This document shows, piece by piece, positions 8,827 to 18,170 of a stretch of DNA of 64,000 nt (position 1 is the first letter of the stretch; every line of letters starts with the position of its first letter). This DNA comes from Herbaspirillum hiltneri N3. GTDB lineage: Bacteria; Pseudomonadota; Gammaproteobacteria; Burkholderiales; Burkholderiaceae_D. Under the pieces are notes generated by a model. That model was not told the origin of the DNA and ran no database searches. It worked only from the letters and a program-made list of their open reading frames with translations. Made by a program: the position numbers and the translations under genes. The stretch spans positions 1,736,001 through 1,800,000 of the forward strand of contig NZ_CP011409.1 in assembly GCF_001267925.1 (NCBI RefSeq), written 5' to 3'.

Positions 8827-11448
8827 TCAGTACACGTCGCGGCGATAGCGGCCCTGGGCGATGAGGTCTTCCAGCGCGGCTTCACCGAGCAGGTCGGCCA
8901 GCGCGGCGTCGACGCCCGCAGCCATGCCGTCGAGGCTGCCGCAGACGTACAGCACTGCGCCTTCGTCGAGCCAGGCCTTGAGCATATCGGCGGCCTGGCG
9001 CAACTTGTCCTGCACGTAGACGCGCTCGGGCTGATCGCGCGAGAAGGCGATGTCGACACGGCTGAGCATGTCGTCCTGCATCCATTGTTCGATCTCTTCG
9101 CGATAGAGGAAATCGTGGGCGCGGTGACGTTCGCCGAACAGCAGCCAGTTGCGGCGCTGGCCGCTCGCGATGCGGGCGCGCAGATGACCGCGCAAACCGG
9201 CCAGGCCGGAGCCGTTGCCGATGAAGATGGCCGGGGTCGGTTCGGGTGCGAGTGCGAAGCTGCTGTTCTCCAGCAAGCGCAATTCGACGGTGCTGCCCAA
9301 AGGCGCGTATTCCGTCAGCCAGCCCGAAGCCAGGCCGAAGCCGTCTTCATGCGCAACCTGGCGTACCAGCAGGTGTACGCGTTCGTCCTCCGGCACCGAG
9401 GCGACCGAGTAGCGACGCGATGCCAGCGGCTGCAGGGTGTCGGCCAATGCTTGCGGCGCCAGACCGGGGCCGGATCTGGGAGCCGGCAGAACGCTGCGCG
9501 ACAGCGCCTCGGCCAGGGTGAGCGTGACGCCCTGATGGCGGACCGCGACGTCGCCGTCGAGGCCGGTGCGGCTCAGGAATAGTGCAACGCGGTCGGGGGC
9601 ATGGCGTGGCAGAATTTCCGCCAGTGCGCCGGATTGCCACTGCACATTGCCGCCAGCGGGCGCGTCGAATTCCAGGTGGTAGATGGCCTGGCCGGCGCTG
9701 CCCGGATTGAGCAGCTTGCGTTCGCGCAGGAGCCAGCCGGCATAGGGCGCTTCGGCCGGCGCCGGCGCGGCATCTTCCAGCGGCGCGCCGCCGGTCAGCA
9801 CCGCAAGTTCGCGTTGCCAGGCTGCGAGCGCGGCCGGTGCCGTGGTTGCGTTATCGTCGACTTCGATCATCGGGAAGAACGCTTGCGCGCCCTGGCTGCG
9901 CAGCCAGTGGTCGACGCTGTGGCCGAAGCCGCAGAATTTTTCATAGTGGCGGTCGCCCAGCGCCAGCAAGCCGAATTGCACGTGAGCGAGGGCGTTGCCG
10001 GGTGGTTGTGCAAGCTGCCGTGCAAAGCGGCGCGCACTGTCGGGCGGCTCGCCTTCGCCGAAGGTGCTCACCACAAATAGCGCACGGTGAAAGTGGCGCA
10101 GCCGTTCCGGATCGAGCGTGGCCAGCGATTGCACGGTGACGGCAACGCCGGCTTTCTGCAGCGCTGCAGCAGTGTGCAGCGCGATGCGTTCGGCTTGACC
10201 GGCTTGCGTGGCGTAGGCCAGCAGTACGCTTTCCTTGCCTTCCTTGCTGCCGCCGCCCGGGCTGGTCACGACGGCTTCGCGGCTGCGGTCGAGCAGGGCG
10301 CGTTCGGCGCGCACCGCGCGCTTCTTGCGTCGGCGGTCGAGGTACAGCATCCAGCCGGTGATGCCGAACAGCGGCATGATCAGTGCTGCAATCGTCATCA
10401 CGATGCGACCCGGCATGCCAAAGTAGGTGCCCATGTGCAGCGGATAGATCGCGCCGATGAAGAGGCCGCCGGCATCCTTGTCGGCGAAGCGTTCATTGAG
10501 CTTGATTTCGCCGGTCAGCGGCAACACGTTCAGGCGATTGCGTGCGCGCTCGTGCGAGGCGTCGGGCAGCAGGTAATTGAACTGGACCGGCTGCGCGGTC
10601 TTGTCGGAAATGCGGATGTTGACCAGCGTGTACGGACCGGCCTCGCGCACGAACACGTCCCAGGCCAGCGTGAGGTCGAGCGGTGCAGCTTCGGCTTTGT
10701 CCGCCCTGTCCTTCTCTTTGTCCATGCCCATGCCTTTGGGCTTTTCGCGTTTGGCTTGCGGCGCACGCACTTCCTGCCCGGCTAGGCTGTTGACGCCGGC
10801 TTTGAACCAGTCGAACGCCCAGTACATCCCCGTCGTAGTAAAGACCACGTACATCACCAGCGCCCAGGTGCCGATCACCGAATGCAGGTTCCACAGGAAG
10901 GAACGGCCCGAGAGGCCGAAGTCCAGCTTGAACCAGGCGCGCCAGTTCAGCGCGCGGCGCGGCCAGCGCATGTAAAGCCCCGACAGCGCCAGGACCAGCA
11001 GGCACATCGACAGGCTGCCGGCGACGATCTTGCCGGTATCGGTCGGCAGCAGCAGCCAGCGGTGGAAGCGTTCGGTGAATTCGAAGAACTCGTTGCCGGC
11101 CAGCGGCGGCAGCAGTGCGCCGGTGTAGGGATCGGCGTAGCGCATTTCGCCGCGGCGCACGCCCGGCGGCGGGGCGAAGTTGATGCGCACGGAAGCGCCG
11201 GGCCGGACCGACGCGATGAGCACCGCGACGCGCTCATGCGGGACCTCGGCGCGCAGGCGTTCCAGAATCTGCGGCGGCGTCAGCATGGCCTGGTCGCGCA
11301 CGGCGACATGGACGATGCCGGGATTAAGCCAGTCGGTAATTTCTTCGCGGAAAGACAGAATGGCGCCGGTCACGCCGATGAACATCAGCACGGTCCCTGC
11401 AGTGATGCCGATGAACCAGTGCACCTGGAACCAGATTTTCTTGAACAT
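8827..11448 (-). CDS. PepSY membrane-flavodoxin-ferredoxin reductase fusion
   Basis: 873 residues in three parts. Residues 1-380 are a PepSY-associated membrane domain with four to five membrane helices (starting WFQVHWFIGITAGTVLMF). A charged linker rich in Lys, Asp and Glu interrupts this part. Residues about 410-550 are a flavodoxin domain (VLLAYATQAGQAERIA, STFGEGEPPD). The rest is a sulfite-reductase-type FAD/NADPH reductase (RRYSVAS for FAD, FIGNGSGLAGLRGHLRAR for NADPH, ending GRYRRDVY). Electrons would pass from NADPH through FAD and FMN across the inner membrane. Family members sit with siderophore uptake genes and are thought to reduce ferric siderophores. A possible Fur site lies about 80 nt upstream, which supports an iron role. 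Confidence 0.9.
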   Translation of the reverse strand: MFKKIWFQVHWFIGITAGTVLMFIGVTGAILSFREEITDWLNPGIVHVAVRDQAMLTPPQILERLRAEVPHERVAVLIASVRPGASVRINFAPPPGVRRGEMRYADPYTGALLPPLAGNEFFEFTERFHRWLLLPTDTGKIVAGSLSMCLLVLALSGLYMRWPRRALNWRAWFKLDFGLSGRSFLWNLHSVIGTWALVMYVVFTTTGMYWAFDWFKAGVNSLAGQEVRAPQAKREKPKGMGMDKEKDRADKAEAAPLDLTLAWDVFVREAGPYTLVNIRISDKTAQPVQFNYLLPDASHERARNRLNVLPLTGEIKLNERFADKDAGGLFIGAIYPLHMGTYFGMPGRIVMTIAALIMPLFGITGWMLYLDRRRKKRAVRAERALLDRSREAVVTSPGGGSKEGKESVLLAYATQAGQAERIALHTAAALQKAGVAVTVQSLATLDPERLRHFHRALFVVSTFGEGEPPDSARRFARQLAQPPGNALAHVQFGLLALGDRHYEKFCGFGHSVDHWLRSQGAQAFFPMIEVDDNATTAPAALAAWQRELAVLTGGAPLEDAAPAPAEAPYAGWLLRERKLLNPGSAGQAIYHLEFDAPAGGNVQWQSGALAEILPRHAPDRVALFLSRTGLDGDVAVRHQGVTLTLAEALSRSVLPAPRSGPGLAPQALADTLQPLASRRYSVASVPEDERVHLLVRQVAHEDGFGLASGWLTEYAPLGSTVELRLLENSSFALAPEPTPAIFIGNGSGLAGLRGHLRARIASGQRRNWLLFGERHRAHDFLYREEIEQWMQDDMLSRVDIAFSRDQPERVYVQDKLRQAADMLKAWLDEGAVLYVCGSLDGMAAGVDAALADLLGEAALEDLIAQGRYRRDVY

Positions 11449-11530
11449 TGTTTTTCTCTTGTGGGCCGCGCGGCTTGCTGACGCCGGTGGATGGCGTTTT
11501 CGCTAAAGCGCCCTATTATAGAGGATAGAC

Positions 11531-11545
11531 GAATGAGAATTATTC
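11531..11545 (-). promoter_or_regulatory. Possible Fur box upstream of the PepSY-flavodoxin gene
   Basis: TGAGAATTATTCCAA lies within an A+T-rich patch and matches the 7-1-7 Fur consensus TGATAATNATTATCA at 10 of 14 informative positions, best in the left half-site. It sits about 85 nt upstream of the fusion gene start at 11448. It is a candidate by position and resemblance only. Confidence 0.45.
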
Positions 11546-11569
11546 CAAAAATATCTCATTGTTCAAATG

Positions 11570-12730
11570 TCAATGCGGTGCGGGCGCATCCTTTTGCAGC
11601 ACCATGCTGGCAAGGATCATCGCCGCCACCAGCAACGCCACCGGCAACAGTCCGCGATGCAGCAGGAAACCGGCGATCTGCGTACCCACGCCCGACAGCG
11701 TCAGCGCGAGGAACATCAGGAACCCCGAGGCCAGGCTGGTCAGCGACTTCGGCACCGACAGCGCGCGCGTCACGGTGGACGGTCCACGCAGGCCGAGGCC
11801 GGCGCAGAACAGCATCCAGCATCCGATCAGCGGCGCGACATGGCGCTGGTCCAGCAGGCCCAGCGCGATCAGTCCCGCCACCGAAATCAACTGAACAATG
11901 GCGCCGGCATTCATCAGCTTGAACGTGCCGCAACGATGCGCCATGGCGCCGGCGCGCGAGGCCGCGATGATGAAGGAGGACACGCCGCAGACCTGCATCA
12001 GCGCAAAGGCGCCGGGACCGCGACCGCTCCATTGTTCGATCAGGTGCGGCGCGCTGGCGACGAAGGTGACCAGCGCGCCGAAGGTCAGGCCGTACACGGC
12101 GGCGTCGCGCAGGTACACGCGATTCCTGAGCAGCACGGCGTAGCTGACGGTTTCATCGGCGTCGTGCAGCACTTGCCTGCCCGGCACCAGTTTCAGGATG
12201 AACGGCAGCAGCGCCAGCGCGAGGACGGCCACCAGCCAGAAATTGCTGCGCCAGCCCGACACCAGCAGGATGCCCGTGCCGATCACCGGCGCGACGGCGG
12301 GGATGACGGATTCGGCGATGCTGACCCAGGAAATCGCCCTGATCGCATCGGCATCGGCGAAGCGTCGCCGCAACAGCACCGGCACCACCACGGTGGCGGC
12401 GCCCGCGCCGATGCCTTGCACGGTGCGGTAAATGATCAGTGCGTCGACATCCTCCGCCAACGCACAGGCCACGCCGGTGACCGCCAACAGGGCAACCCCC
12501 GCGAGCAAGGTATTGCGCATGCCGAGCTTGTCGGCCAGCGCGCCCCACAGCAGTTGCGACAGCGCCAGCGCAATCATGAAAGAAGAAATCGTCGCCTGCA
12601 CGGCCGGCACGTCGCTGCCGAGATCGTGGGCGAGATGGGGCAGCGCAGGCAGGTAAAGATCGGTGGCCAGCATGCCGACGCCGGTGAGCGCGGCGAGCGG
12701 GACGATTTGCAGCAGAGGAGGACGGGACAT
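11570..12730 (-). CDS. Bcr/CflA-type MFS drug exporter
   Basis: 386 residues with the twelve-helix pattern of the major facilitator superfamily. The N-terminal ATDLYLPALPHLAHDLG is the Bcr/CflA (DHA1) signature, followed by WGALADKLGMRNTLL in loop 2-3 (motif A) and GIGAGAATVVVPVLLRRRFADADAIR. Known members export bicyclomycin, chloramphenicol, florfenicol or sulfonamides. The substrate here cannot be read from sequence. It is probably its own unit: 121 nt separate it from the fusion gene downstream. The upstream gap to 13107 carries the operator of the divergent sugar-acid operon. Confidence 0.88.
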   Translation of the reverse strand: MSRPPLLQIVPLAALTGVGMLATDLYLPALPHLAHDLGSDVPAVQATISSFMIALALSQLLWGALADKLGMRNTLLAGVALLAVTGVACALAEDVDALIIYRTVQGIGAGAATVVVPVLLRRRFADADAIRAISWVSIAESVIPAVAPVIGTGILLVSGWRSNFWLVAVLALALLPFILKLVPGRQVLHDADETVSYAVLLRNRVYLRDAAVYGLTFGALVTFVASAPHLIEQWSGRGPGAFALMQVCGVSSFIIAASRAGAMAHRCGTFKLMNAGAIVQLISVAGLIALGLLDQRHVAPLIGCWMLFCAGLGLRGPSTVTRALSVPKSLTSLASGFLMFLALTLSGVGTQIAGFLLHRGLLPVALLVAAMILASMVLQKDAPAPH

Positions 12731-12941
12731 CGGAAAAACTCAGTAAGACGCAAGGAGCGGAAACATGGGGCGGCAGGCATGCAGGAAGTCGCACGCAGGT
12801 GCGCTGCCCGGAACGCGGAGAGCGGCCATGATACCACCGGCTTTTCCGAGGAGCGTTTTTGCCGGGCGCCACCCCAGCGTAGGGGCTGTGTGCAGGATTA
12901 CGTCAACGGCGATAAAAATCTGGTCTAATCTCAAATCCAAA

Positions 12942-12960
12942 TGGTATAGTGATCATACCA
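12942..12960 (+). promoter_or_regulatory. Inverted-repeat operator of the sugar-acid operon
   Basis: TGGTATAGTGATCATACCA is a 6-7-6 inverted repeat (TGGTAT/ATACCA) typical of FCD-type GntR operators. TATAGT at 12945-12950 could serve as a -10 element within it, so binding would block transcription. It lies 148 nt before the MFS gene at 13108 and in the gap shared with the divergent exporter. The GntR protein encoded at the end of the operon is the likely ligand. Confidence 0.55.
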
Positions 12961-13107
12961 GTTAGAAAATTTCATAAAACACTGGCGAGGCAGGTAACTG
13001 CACATCACTAAAACCACCGTCAGAAACGCTTTCCGAAAAGCGTCGGCGGGAAAACAAGGTTGTTGTTGATTCGGCAATACCCTTGTTCAATCAACTGAGG
13101 AGACAGC

Positions 13108-14454
13108 ATGGAGGCAGCAACAAGCGCCGTCGAAAAGTCGGCAATCAGGAAAGTATCGTTACGGCTGGTGCCGTTCGTCGCACTGATGTTCTTTATCAAT
13201 TTTCTGGACCGCACGGCGATTTCCTTCGCCGGTCCGAATGGCATGACCAAGGACCTCGCCCTCACGGCGGCACAGTTCGGCTTTGCTGCGGGCGTGTTTT
13301 TCATCGGCTACGTACTGCTGGAAATTCCCAGCAATCTGGCGCTGCACAAGTACGGCGCCCGTCGCTGGCTGGCGCGCATCATGGTGACCTGGGGCATCGT
13401 CGCGCTGCTGTTCACCTGGGTCAGCAATGTCGAGGGTCTGTATGTCTTGCGCTTCCTGCTGGGCGTCGCCGAAGCCGGCTTCTTCCCGGGCGCGATCCTG
13501 TTCCTGAGCATGTGGGTGCCGGCCCGCCATCGCAGCCATATCCTGGCGCTGTTCTATCTCGCGCAGCCGCTGACCATCGTCATCGGGGCTCCGGTCGCAG
13601 CGTTGCTGATCGAGGCGCACGGCCTGTTCGGACTGGAGGGCTGGCGCGTGATGTTCGCCGGCGTGGCGATCCCTGCCATCGTTGTTGGCGTGATCGCCTG
13701 GTTCTATCTGGCCGACAAGCCGGCCGACGCCAAATGGCTCAATGAAGCCGAGCGCAACTGGCTCACGGCCGCGCTGGCCAGCGAAAACAAGATCAAGCGC
13801 ATCACCGCTCAATCCAATGTCACCTCGGCGCTGACCAACAGCCGCGTGTGGTTGCTGTCGCTGGTGTATTTCGGCCTGATCTACGGTTTGTATGCGCTGG
13901 CGTTCTTCCTGCCTACCATCATCGGCGGCTTCGAAGCGCAATTCGGCAGCAAATTCAACGTCTTTCAAAAGGGACTGATCACGGCGATTCCTTACCTGCC
14001 GGCGGCGGTTGCGCTGTACCTCTGGAGCCGCGACGCCACCCATCGCGGCGTGCGCAGCTGGCACGTGGGCGTACCGGCCCTGCTGGGCGCGGTCAGTATT
14101 CCGATGGCGCTGTACATGAACACGCCGGCGGCGACGGTGGCGGCCATCACGGTCACCGCCTGCGCCATCTTCTCGGCCTTGCCGACCTTCTGGTCGATTC
14201 CGGCGCGCTTCCTGTCGGGCGCTGCCGCGGCGGCAGGCATTGCGCTGATCAATACGGTCGGCAACGCCGCCGGCTTCATCGCACCGTTCGTTACGGGCGC
14301 CATCAAGGACGCGACCGGTTCCTACCAGGCGCCGATGTTCGTGGTCGGCGCGCTGATGCTGACCTCGGCGGTGGTGATCTTTGCCATCGGAGCGGGCGTA
14401 CGGCAAGAGCAAACCTTGCCGTCGGAACTGCAGGGAAAGGCGATCGCGGATTAG
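13108..14454 (+). CDS. MFS transporter, ACS family (probable sugar-acid carrier)
   Basis: 448 residues, twelve membrane helices, intact. MFFINFLDRTAISFAGPNGM, GYVLLEIPSNLALHKYGARRWLARIMVTWG and FLLGVAEAGFFPGAILFLSMW are hallmarks of the anion:cation symporter family, which imports hexuronates, galactonate, tartrate and similar acids. ATG 13108 follows GAGGAGAC. It is the first gene of the operon with apnO-, oiaX- and oiaK-like genes, so the natural reading is uptake of D-apionate or a related branched sugar acid. That substrate is inference from context. Confidence 0.88.
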   Translation: MEAATSAVEKSAIRKVSLRLVPFVALMFFINFLDRTAISFAGPNGMTKDLALTAAQFGFAAGVFFIGYVLLEIPSNLALHKYGARRWLARIMVTWGIVALLFTWVSNVEGLYVLRFLLGVAEAGFFPGAILFLSMWVPARHRSHILALFYLAQPLTIVIGAPVAALLIEAHGLFGLEGWRVMFAGVAIPAIVVGVIAWFYLADKPADAKWLNEAERNWLTAALASENKIKRITAQSNVTSALTNSRVWLLSLVYFGLIYGLYALAFFLPTIIGGFEAQFGSKFNVFQKGLITAIPYLPAAVALYLWSRDATHRGVRSWHVGVPALLGAVSIPMALYMNTPAATVAAITVTACAIFSALPTFWSIPARFLSGAAAAAGIALINTVGNAAGFIAPFVTGAIKDATGSYQAPMFVVGALMLTSAVVIFAIGAGVRQEQTLPSELQGKAIAD

Positions 14455-14530
14455 CGTCTCACCGTGCATCCTCGGCAAATTTTTGTATTACCGAATCATT
14501 GAATCGTCACTGAGCAACTGGAGAATCATC

Positions 14531-15361
14531 ATGAAGGAAAAAATCGCCCTGTTCGGCGCCGGCGGCAAGATGGGTGTGCGGCTGGCCAAGAATCTCAAGA
14601 AATCCGACTACCGCGTGGCCCACGTGGAAGTCAGCCAGGCAGGCCAGCAGCGCCTCAAGGAAGAGCTCGGCGTGGAGTGCGTGAGCATCGACGCGGCATT
14701 GGACAACGTCGACGTCGTCATCCTGGCGGTGCCGGATACGCTGATCGGCAAAATCGCCGCAGAGATTTCGCCCAAGCTGCGCGCCGGCGTGATGGTGATG
14801 ACGCTGGATGCGGCTGCGCCGTTCGCCGGCCATCTGCCGGACCGTCCGGACCTGGTCTATTTCGTGGCCCACCCTTGCCATCCGCCGATCTTCAACGACG
14901 AGACGACGCAAGAAGGCCGTCGCGATTTCTTCGGCGGCGGTGCCGCCCGGCAATCGATTACCAGCGCGCTGATGCAAGGTCCCGAGTCGGCCTTCGACCT
15001 GGGCGAAGACGTGGCCAAGGTGATCTATCAACCGATCCTGCGCAGCTATCGCCTGACGGTGGACCAGATGGCGATCCTGGAACCGGGCCTGTCGGAAACC
15101 GTCTGCGCCACCTTGCTTTACGCGATGAAGCAGGCCATGGACGAGACCGTGCGCCGCGGCGTACCCGAGGAAGCCGCGCGCGATTTCCTGCTGGGCCACA
15201 TGAACATTCTGGGGGCGGTGATTTTCAAGGAAATCCCCGGCGCGTTTTCGGACGCCTGCAACAAAGCGATCCAGAACGGCCTGCCGCGCCTGTTGCGCGA
15301 CGATTGGCTGAACGTCTTCGATCACGATGAAATCGCCGAAAGCATCCGGCGCATCACCTGA
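14531..15361 (+). CDS. apnO: D-apionate oxidoisomerase-like dehydrogenase
   Basis: 276 residues from ATG 14531, with GGAG upstream. The N-terminus is a Rossmann fold (ALFGAGGKMGVRLAKNL) with DVVILAVPD; the remainder is the all-helical 6-phosphogluconate dehydrogenase-type domain (LEPGLSETVCATLLYAMKQAMDETVRRGVPEEAARDFLLGH in pieces). A family of this size and fold, encoded beside a RuBisCO-like protein and a DUF1537 kinase, has been shown to be ApnO, which oxidises and isomerises D-apionate to 3-oxo-isoapionate with NAD. The assignment rests on this context. It lies 76 nt after the carrier gene and 68 nt before the RuBisCO-like gene. Confidence 0.72.
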   Translation: MKEKIALFGAGGKMGVRLAKNLKKSDYRVAHVEVSQAGQQRLKEELGVECVSIDAALDNVDVVILAVPDTLIGKIAAEISPKLRAGVMVMTLDAAAPFAGHLPDRPDLVYFVAHPCHPPIFNDETTQEGRRDFFGGGAARQSITSALMQGPESAFDLGEDVAKVIYQPILRSYRLTVDQMAILEPGLSETVCATLLYAMKQAMDETVRRGVPEEAARDFLLGHMNILGAVIFKEIPGAFSDACNKAIQNGLPRLLRDDWLNVFDHDEIAESIRRIT

Positions 15362-15429
15362 GCACCTGCAGCCGCAGACATCCGTGGCGATCGTTGCCAC
15401 GGATGAACCAGACTATCAGCGAGTAAAAC

Positions 15430-16671
15430 ATGGAACGCATCTACGCCAGCTATTGGCTGGAAACCGGCGATGATCCCGCCCGCGCCGCCGAGGTCATCGC
15501 CGGCGAACAATCGAGCGGCACCTTCGTCGCCCTGCCGACCGAGACGCCCGAACTGAAGGAACGCTCCGGCGCACGTGTCGAGCGCCTCGACATCCTGGGC
15601 CACAGCAAACAACCCAGCTTGCCGGGCGGCATGCCGTCGCAGCGCTACACCCAATGCGAACTGGAGATTTCCTGGCCGTTGGAAAACCTCGGCCCCTCGC
15701 TGCCCAACCTGATGGCGACCATCGCGGGCAATCTGTTCGAGTTGCGCCAGGTGTCCGGCCTGCGCCTGACCGGCTTGCGTCTGCCGCCGGCGTTTGCCCG
15801 AGCCTATCAGGGACCGGCCTTCGGTATCGCCGGTACGCGCCGCCTGAGCGGCGTGACACACGGTCCGCTGATCGGCACCATCATCAAACCGAGCGTCGGC
15901 CTGTCGGTTGACGAGACCGTACAGCAAGTGCGCGAACTGGTCTCCGGCGGCGTCGACTTCATCAAGGATGACGAATTGCAGGCCGATGGCGCACGGTGTC
16001 CTTTCGATGAGCGCGTACGCGGCGTGATGCGGGTCATCAACGAGCATGCCGAGCGGACCGGGAAAAAAGTCATGATGGCCTTCAACCTGACCGGCGATCT
16101 CGACCAGATGCGCCGGCGCCACGACCTGGTGCTGGCCGAAGGCGGCACCTGCGTGATGGCCAGTCTCAATTCGATCGGCCTGATCGGTTTGCAGGAGCTG
16201 CGCCGCCATGCACAACTGCCGATCCATGCGCATCGCGCCGGCTGGGGTTACCTGACGCGCTGTCCGCAGCTGGGCTGGGATTACGCGCCGTGGCAGATGC
16301 TGTGGCGCCTGGCCGGCGCCGATCACATGCACGTCAACGGCCTGCGCAACAAATTCAGCGAGCCCGACGACAGCGTCATCGCCGCAGCGCGCTCGGTGCT
16401 TAGCCCGGTGATGCCCGATGCGCCGCTGTCGGCCATGCCGGTCTTCAGCTCGGGACAGACCGGTTTGCAAGCGGCCGACACCTATCGCGCCATCGGTTGC
16501 GCGGATCTGATCCACACCGCCGGCGGCGGCATCTTCGGGCATCCGCAAGGCGTGTCGGCCGGTGTCGAAGCGCTGCGCGAATCCTGGGTGGCGGCGATGG
16601 AAGGCGTGCCGCTGGAACGTCATGCCGAGCGCCATCCAGCCTTGCAGGCTGCGCTCGGTTTTTGGAAATAA
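15430..16671 (+). CDS. oiaX: RuBisCO-like protein, 3-oxo-isoapionate-4-phosphate transcarboxylase/hydrolase
   Basis: 413 residues, clearly of the RuBisCO large-subunit superfamily. GTIIKPSVGLS carries Lys153 (equivalent of Lys175), GGVDFIKDDELQ carries the carbamylated Lys179 with its Asp-Asp-Glu metal ligands, and HAHRAGWGY contributes His266/His268. The C-terminal phosphate-binding glycines are in HTAGGGIFGHP. The carboxylase-specific loop 6 is altered, so it is not a CO2-fixing enzyme. In D-apionate catabolism the OiaX type splits 3-oxo-isoapionate 4-phosphate to glycolate and 3-phosphoglycerate. The neighbouring apnO- and oiaK-like genes support this over the methionine-salvage MtnW role. 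Confidence 0.78.
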   Translation: MERIYASYWLETGDDPARAAEVIAGEQSSGTFVALPTETPELKERSGARVERLDILGHSKQPSLPGGMPSQRYTQCELEISWPLENLGPSLPNLMATIAGNLFELRQVSGLRLTGLRLPPAFARAYQGPAFGIAGTRRLSGVTHGPLIGTIIKPSVGLSVDETVQQVRELVSGGVDFIKDDELQADGARCPFDERVRGVMRVINEHAERTGKKVMMAFNLTGDLDQMRRRHDLVLAEGGTCVMASLNSIGLIGLQELRRHAQLPIHAHRAGWGYLTRCPQLGWDYAPWQMLWRLAGADHMHVNGLRNKFSEPDDSVIAAARSVLSPVMPDAPLSAMPVFSSGQTGLQAADTYRAIGCADLIHTAGGGIFGHPQGVSAGVEALRESWVAAMEGVPLERHAERHPALQAALGFWK

Positions 16672-16682
16672 GTGCACTGCTC

Positions 16683-18080
16683 ATGACGACAGACGGAAAA
16701 GAAAACGCCTTGCCGGCAGGTTTGCTGCTGGCGTACTACGGTGACGATTTCACCGGTTCGACCGACGCGATGGAAGTAATGGCGGCGGCGGGTTTGCCGA
16801 CGGTGCTGTTCCTGCAGACACCCGACCGCGCCATGCTGCAACGCTTTCCGGACGTGCGCTGCGTCGGCATCGCCGGTTCTTCGCGCGGCCGTTCACCGGA
16901 ATGGATGGGCGAGCATCTGCCGGGAGCGTTTTCGCAACTGGCGGCGCTGCATCCGCCGCTGATGCAATACAAGGTGTGCTCGACGTTCGACTCGTCGGCG
17001 ACGACCGGCTCCATCGGCCGCGCCATCGATCTGGGTGTGGTGCACATGCCCGGCACATGGTCGCCGATGATCGTCGGCGCGCCGCGGTTAAAGCGCTATC
17101 AGCTGTTCGGCAACCTGTTTGCGGCCGTCGACGGCGTCGGCTATCGCCTCGATCGCCATCCGACCATGGCGCGCCATCCTGTTACGCCGATGGCCGAATC
17201 GGATTTGCGCCGTCATCTGGCGCTGCAGACGCAACGCCGCATCCAGCTGATCGACATGGTCCAGTTGCGCAATGGTGCGGCGGCGGACGCGCAGAGTCTG
17301 GCGCGCCTCAAGGGGGCGGACGCGCCTGTGGTCATGCTCGACGTGCTCGACGAAGAAACCTTGCGCGAAGCCGGCCGCCTGGTATGGGAGCAGCGCGGCG
17401 CGGGCGTGTTCAGTGCATCGTCATCCGGGTTGCAATACGCGTTGACGTCGTACTGGCGCTCGCGCGGCTGGATTGCAGAAAAGACTTCATTGCCGAAAGC
17501 CGGGCCGGTTCCGGTCATCGCCGCAGTCAGCGGAAGTTGTTCGCCGGTGACAGCCGGACAGATCGCCTGGGCGCGCACGCATGGATTTGCGGTGGAACGA
17601 CTGGATCTGGCGGCGGCGCTCGGCGCCGGCAGTCGCGAGACGGAACTGGCGCGTGTCGTCGCGCTGGCGGCGGCGGCGATCCGCGCGGGACGCAGTCCGC
17701 TGGTGTACAGCGCCGAAGGTCCGGATGATCCTTGCGTCATCGGTTTCGACGCGATAGCAAGGCACGCCGGTCTCGGCCGCGCCGAGGCGGCGCGTCGCGT
17801 CGGCGCCGCGCTGGCCGAGATCATGCGGCGCCTGCTCGATACCTGCACGGTGTCGAGGCTGGCGATTGCCGGCGGGGATAGTTCAGGCGAGGTGGCCGGC
17901 GCGCTCGACATCAGCGCGCTCAGCGTATGCGCCGCGATGTCGCCGGGGGCACCCTTGTGTCGCGCCTGGTCCGACAATCCGCGCCGCGACGGGCTGGAAG
18001 TGGTCCTCAAGGGCGGGCAGGTCGGCGCGCGCAGCTTTTTCGGCGATGTCCTCGAAGGAGCGTCACCGGTTTCCACCTGA
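16683..18080 (+). CDS. oiaK: Four-carbon acid sugar kinase family, 3-oxo-isoapionate kinase
   Basis: 465 residues from ATG 16683, 12 nt after the RuBisCO-like gene. The N-terminal YYGDDFTGSTDAMEVMAAAG is the DUF1537 sugar-binding signature. VSGSCSPVTAGQIAWA and GGDSSGEVAGAL are the nucleotide-binding elements of this kinase family. In the D-apionate pathway the member named OiaK phosphorylates 3-oxo-isoapionate at O4, giving the substrate of OiaX. The order carrier, apnO, oiaX, oiaK matches that chemistry. Other DUF1537 kinases act on threonate or erythronate, so the substrate is context-based. The reading frame extends upstream to 16497, but that part overlaps oiaX in another frame. Confidence 0.76.
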   Translation: MTTDGKENALPAGLLLAYYGDDFTGSTDAMEVMAAAGLPTVLFLQTPDRAMLQRFPDVRCVGIAGSSRGRSPEWMGEHLPGAFSQLAALHPPLMQYKVCSTFDSSATTGSIGRAIDLGVVHMPGTWSPMIVGAPRLKRYQLFGNLFAAVDGVGYRLDRHPTMARHPVTPMAESDLRRHLALQTQRRIQLIDMVQLRNGAAADAQSLARLKGADAPVVMLDVLDEETLREAGRLVWEQRGAGVFSASSSGLQYALTSYWRSRGWIAEKTSLPKAGPVPVIAAVSGSCSPVTAGQIAWARTHGFAVERLDLAAALGAGSRETELARVVALAAAAIRAGRSPLVYSAEGPDDPCVIGFDAIARHAGLGRAEAARRVGAALAEIMRRLLDTCTVSRLAIAGGDSSGEVAGALDISALSVCAAMSPGAPLCRAWSDNPRRDGLEVVLKGGQVGARSFFGDVLEGASPVST

Positions 18081-18170
18081 TCCTGGTCCGATCCGTGAGC
18101 GAGGGGCAGTAAAATTGATGTGCTAAAGTTCCATCTCAATTTTCATTCACGCCTTATTCAAGCTGACGCA

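Noticed and set aside
13108..14454. Source of the missing 3' part of the truncated MFS gene at 58255
   Set aside because: This MFS gene is complete and its own N-terminal sequence differs, so it is a paralogue and not the other half.
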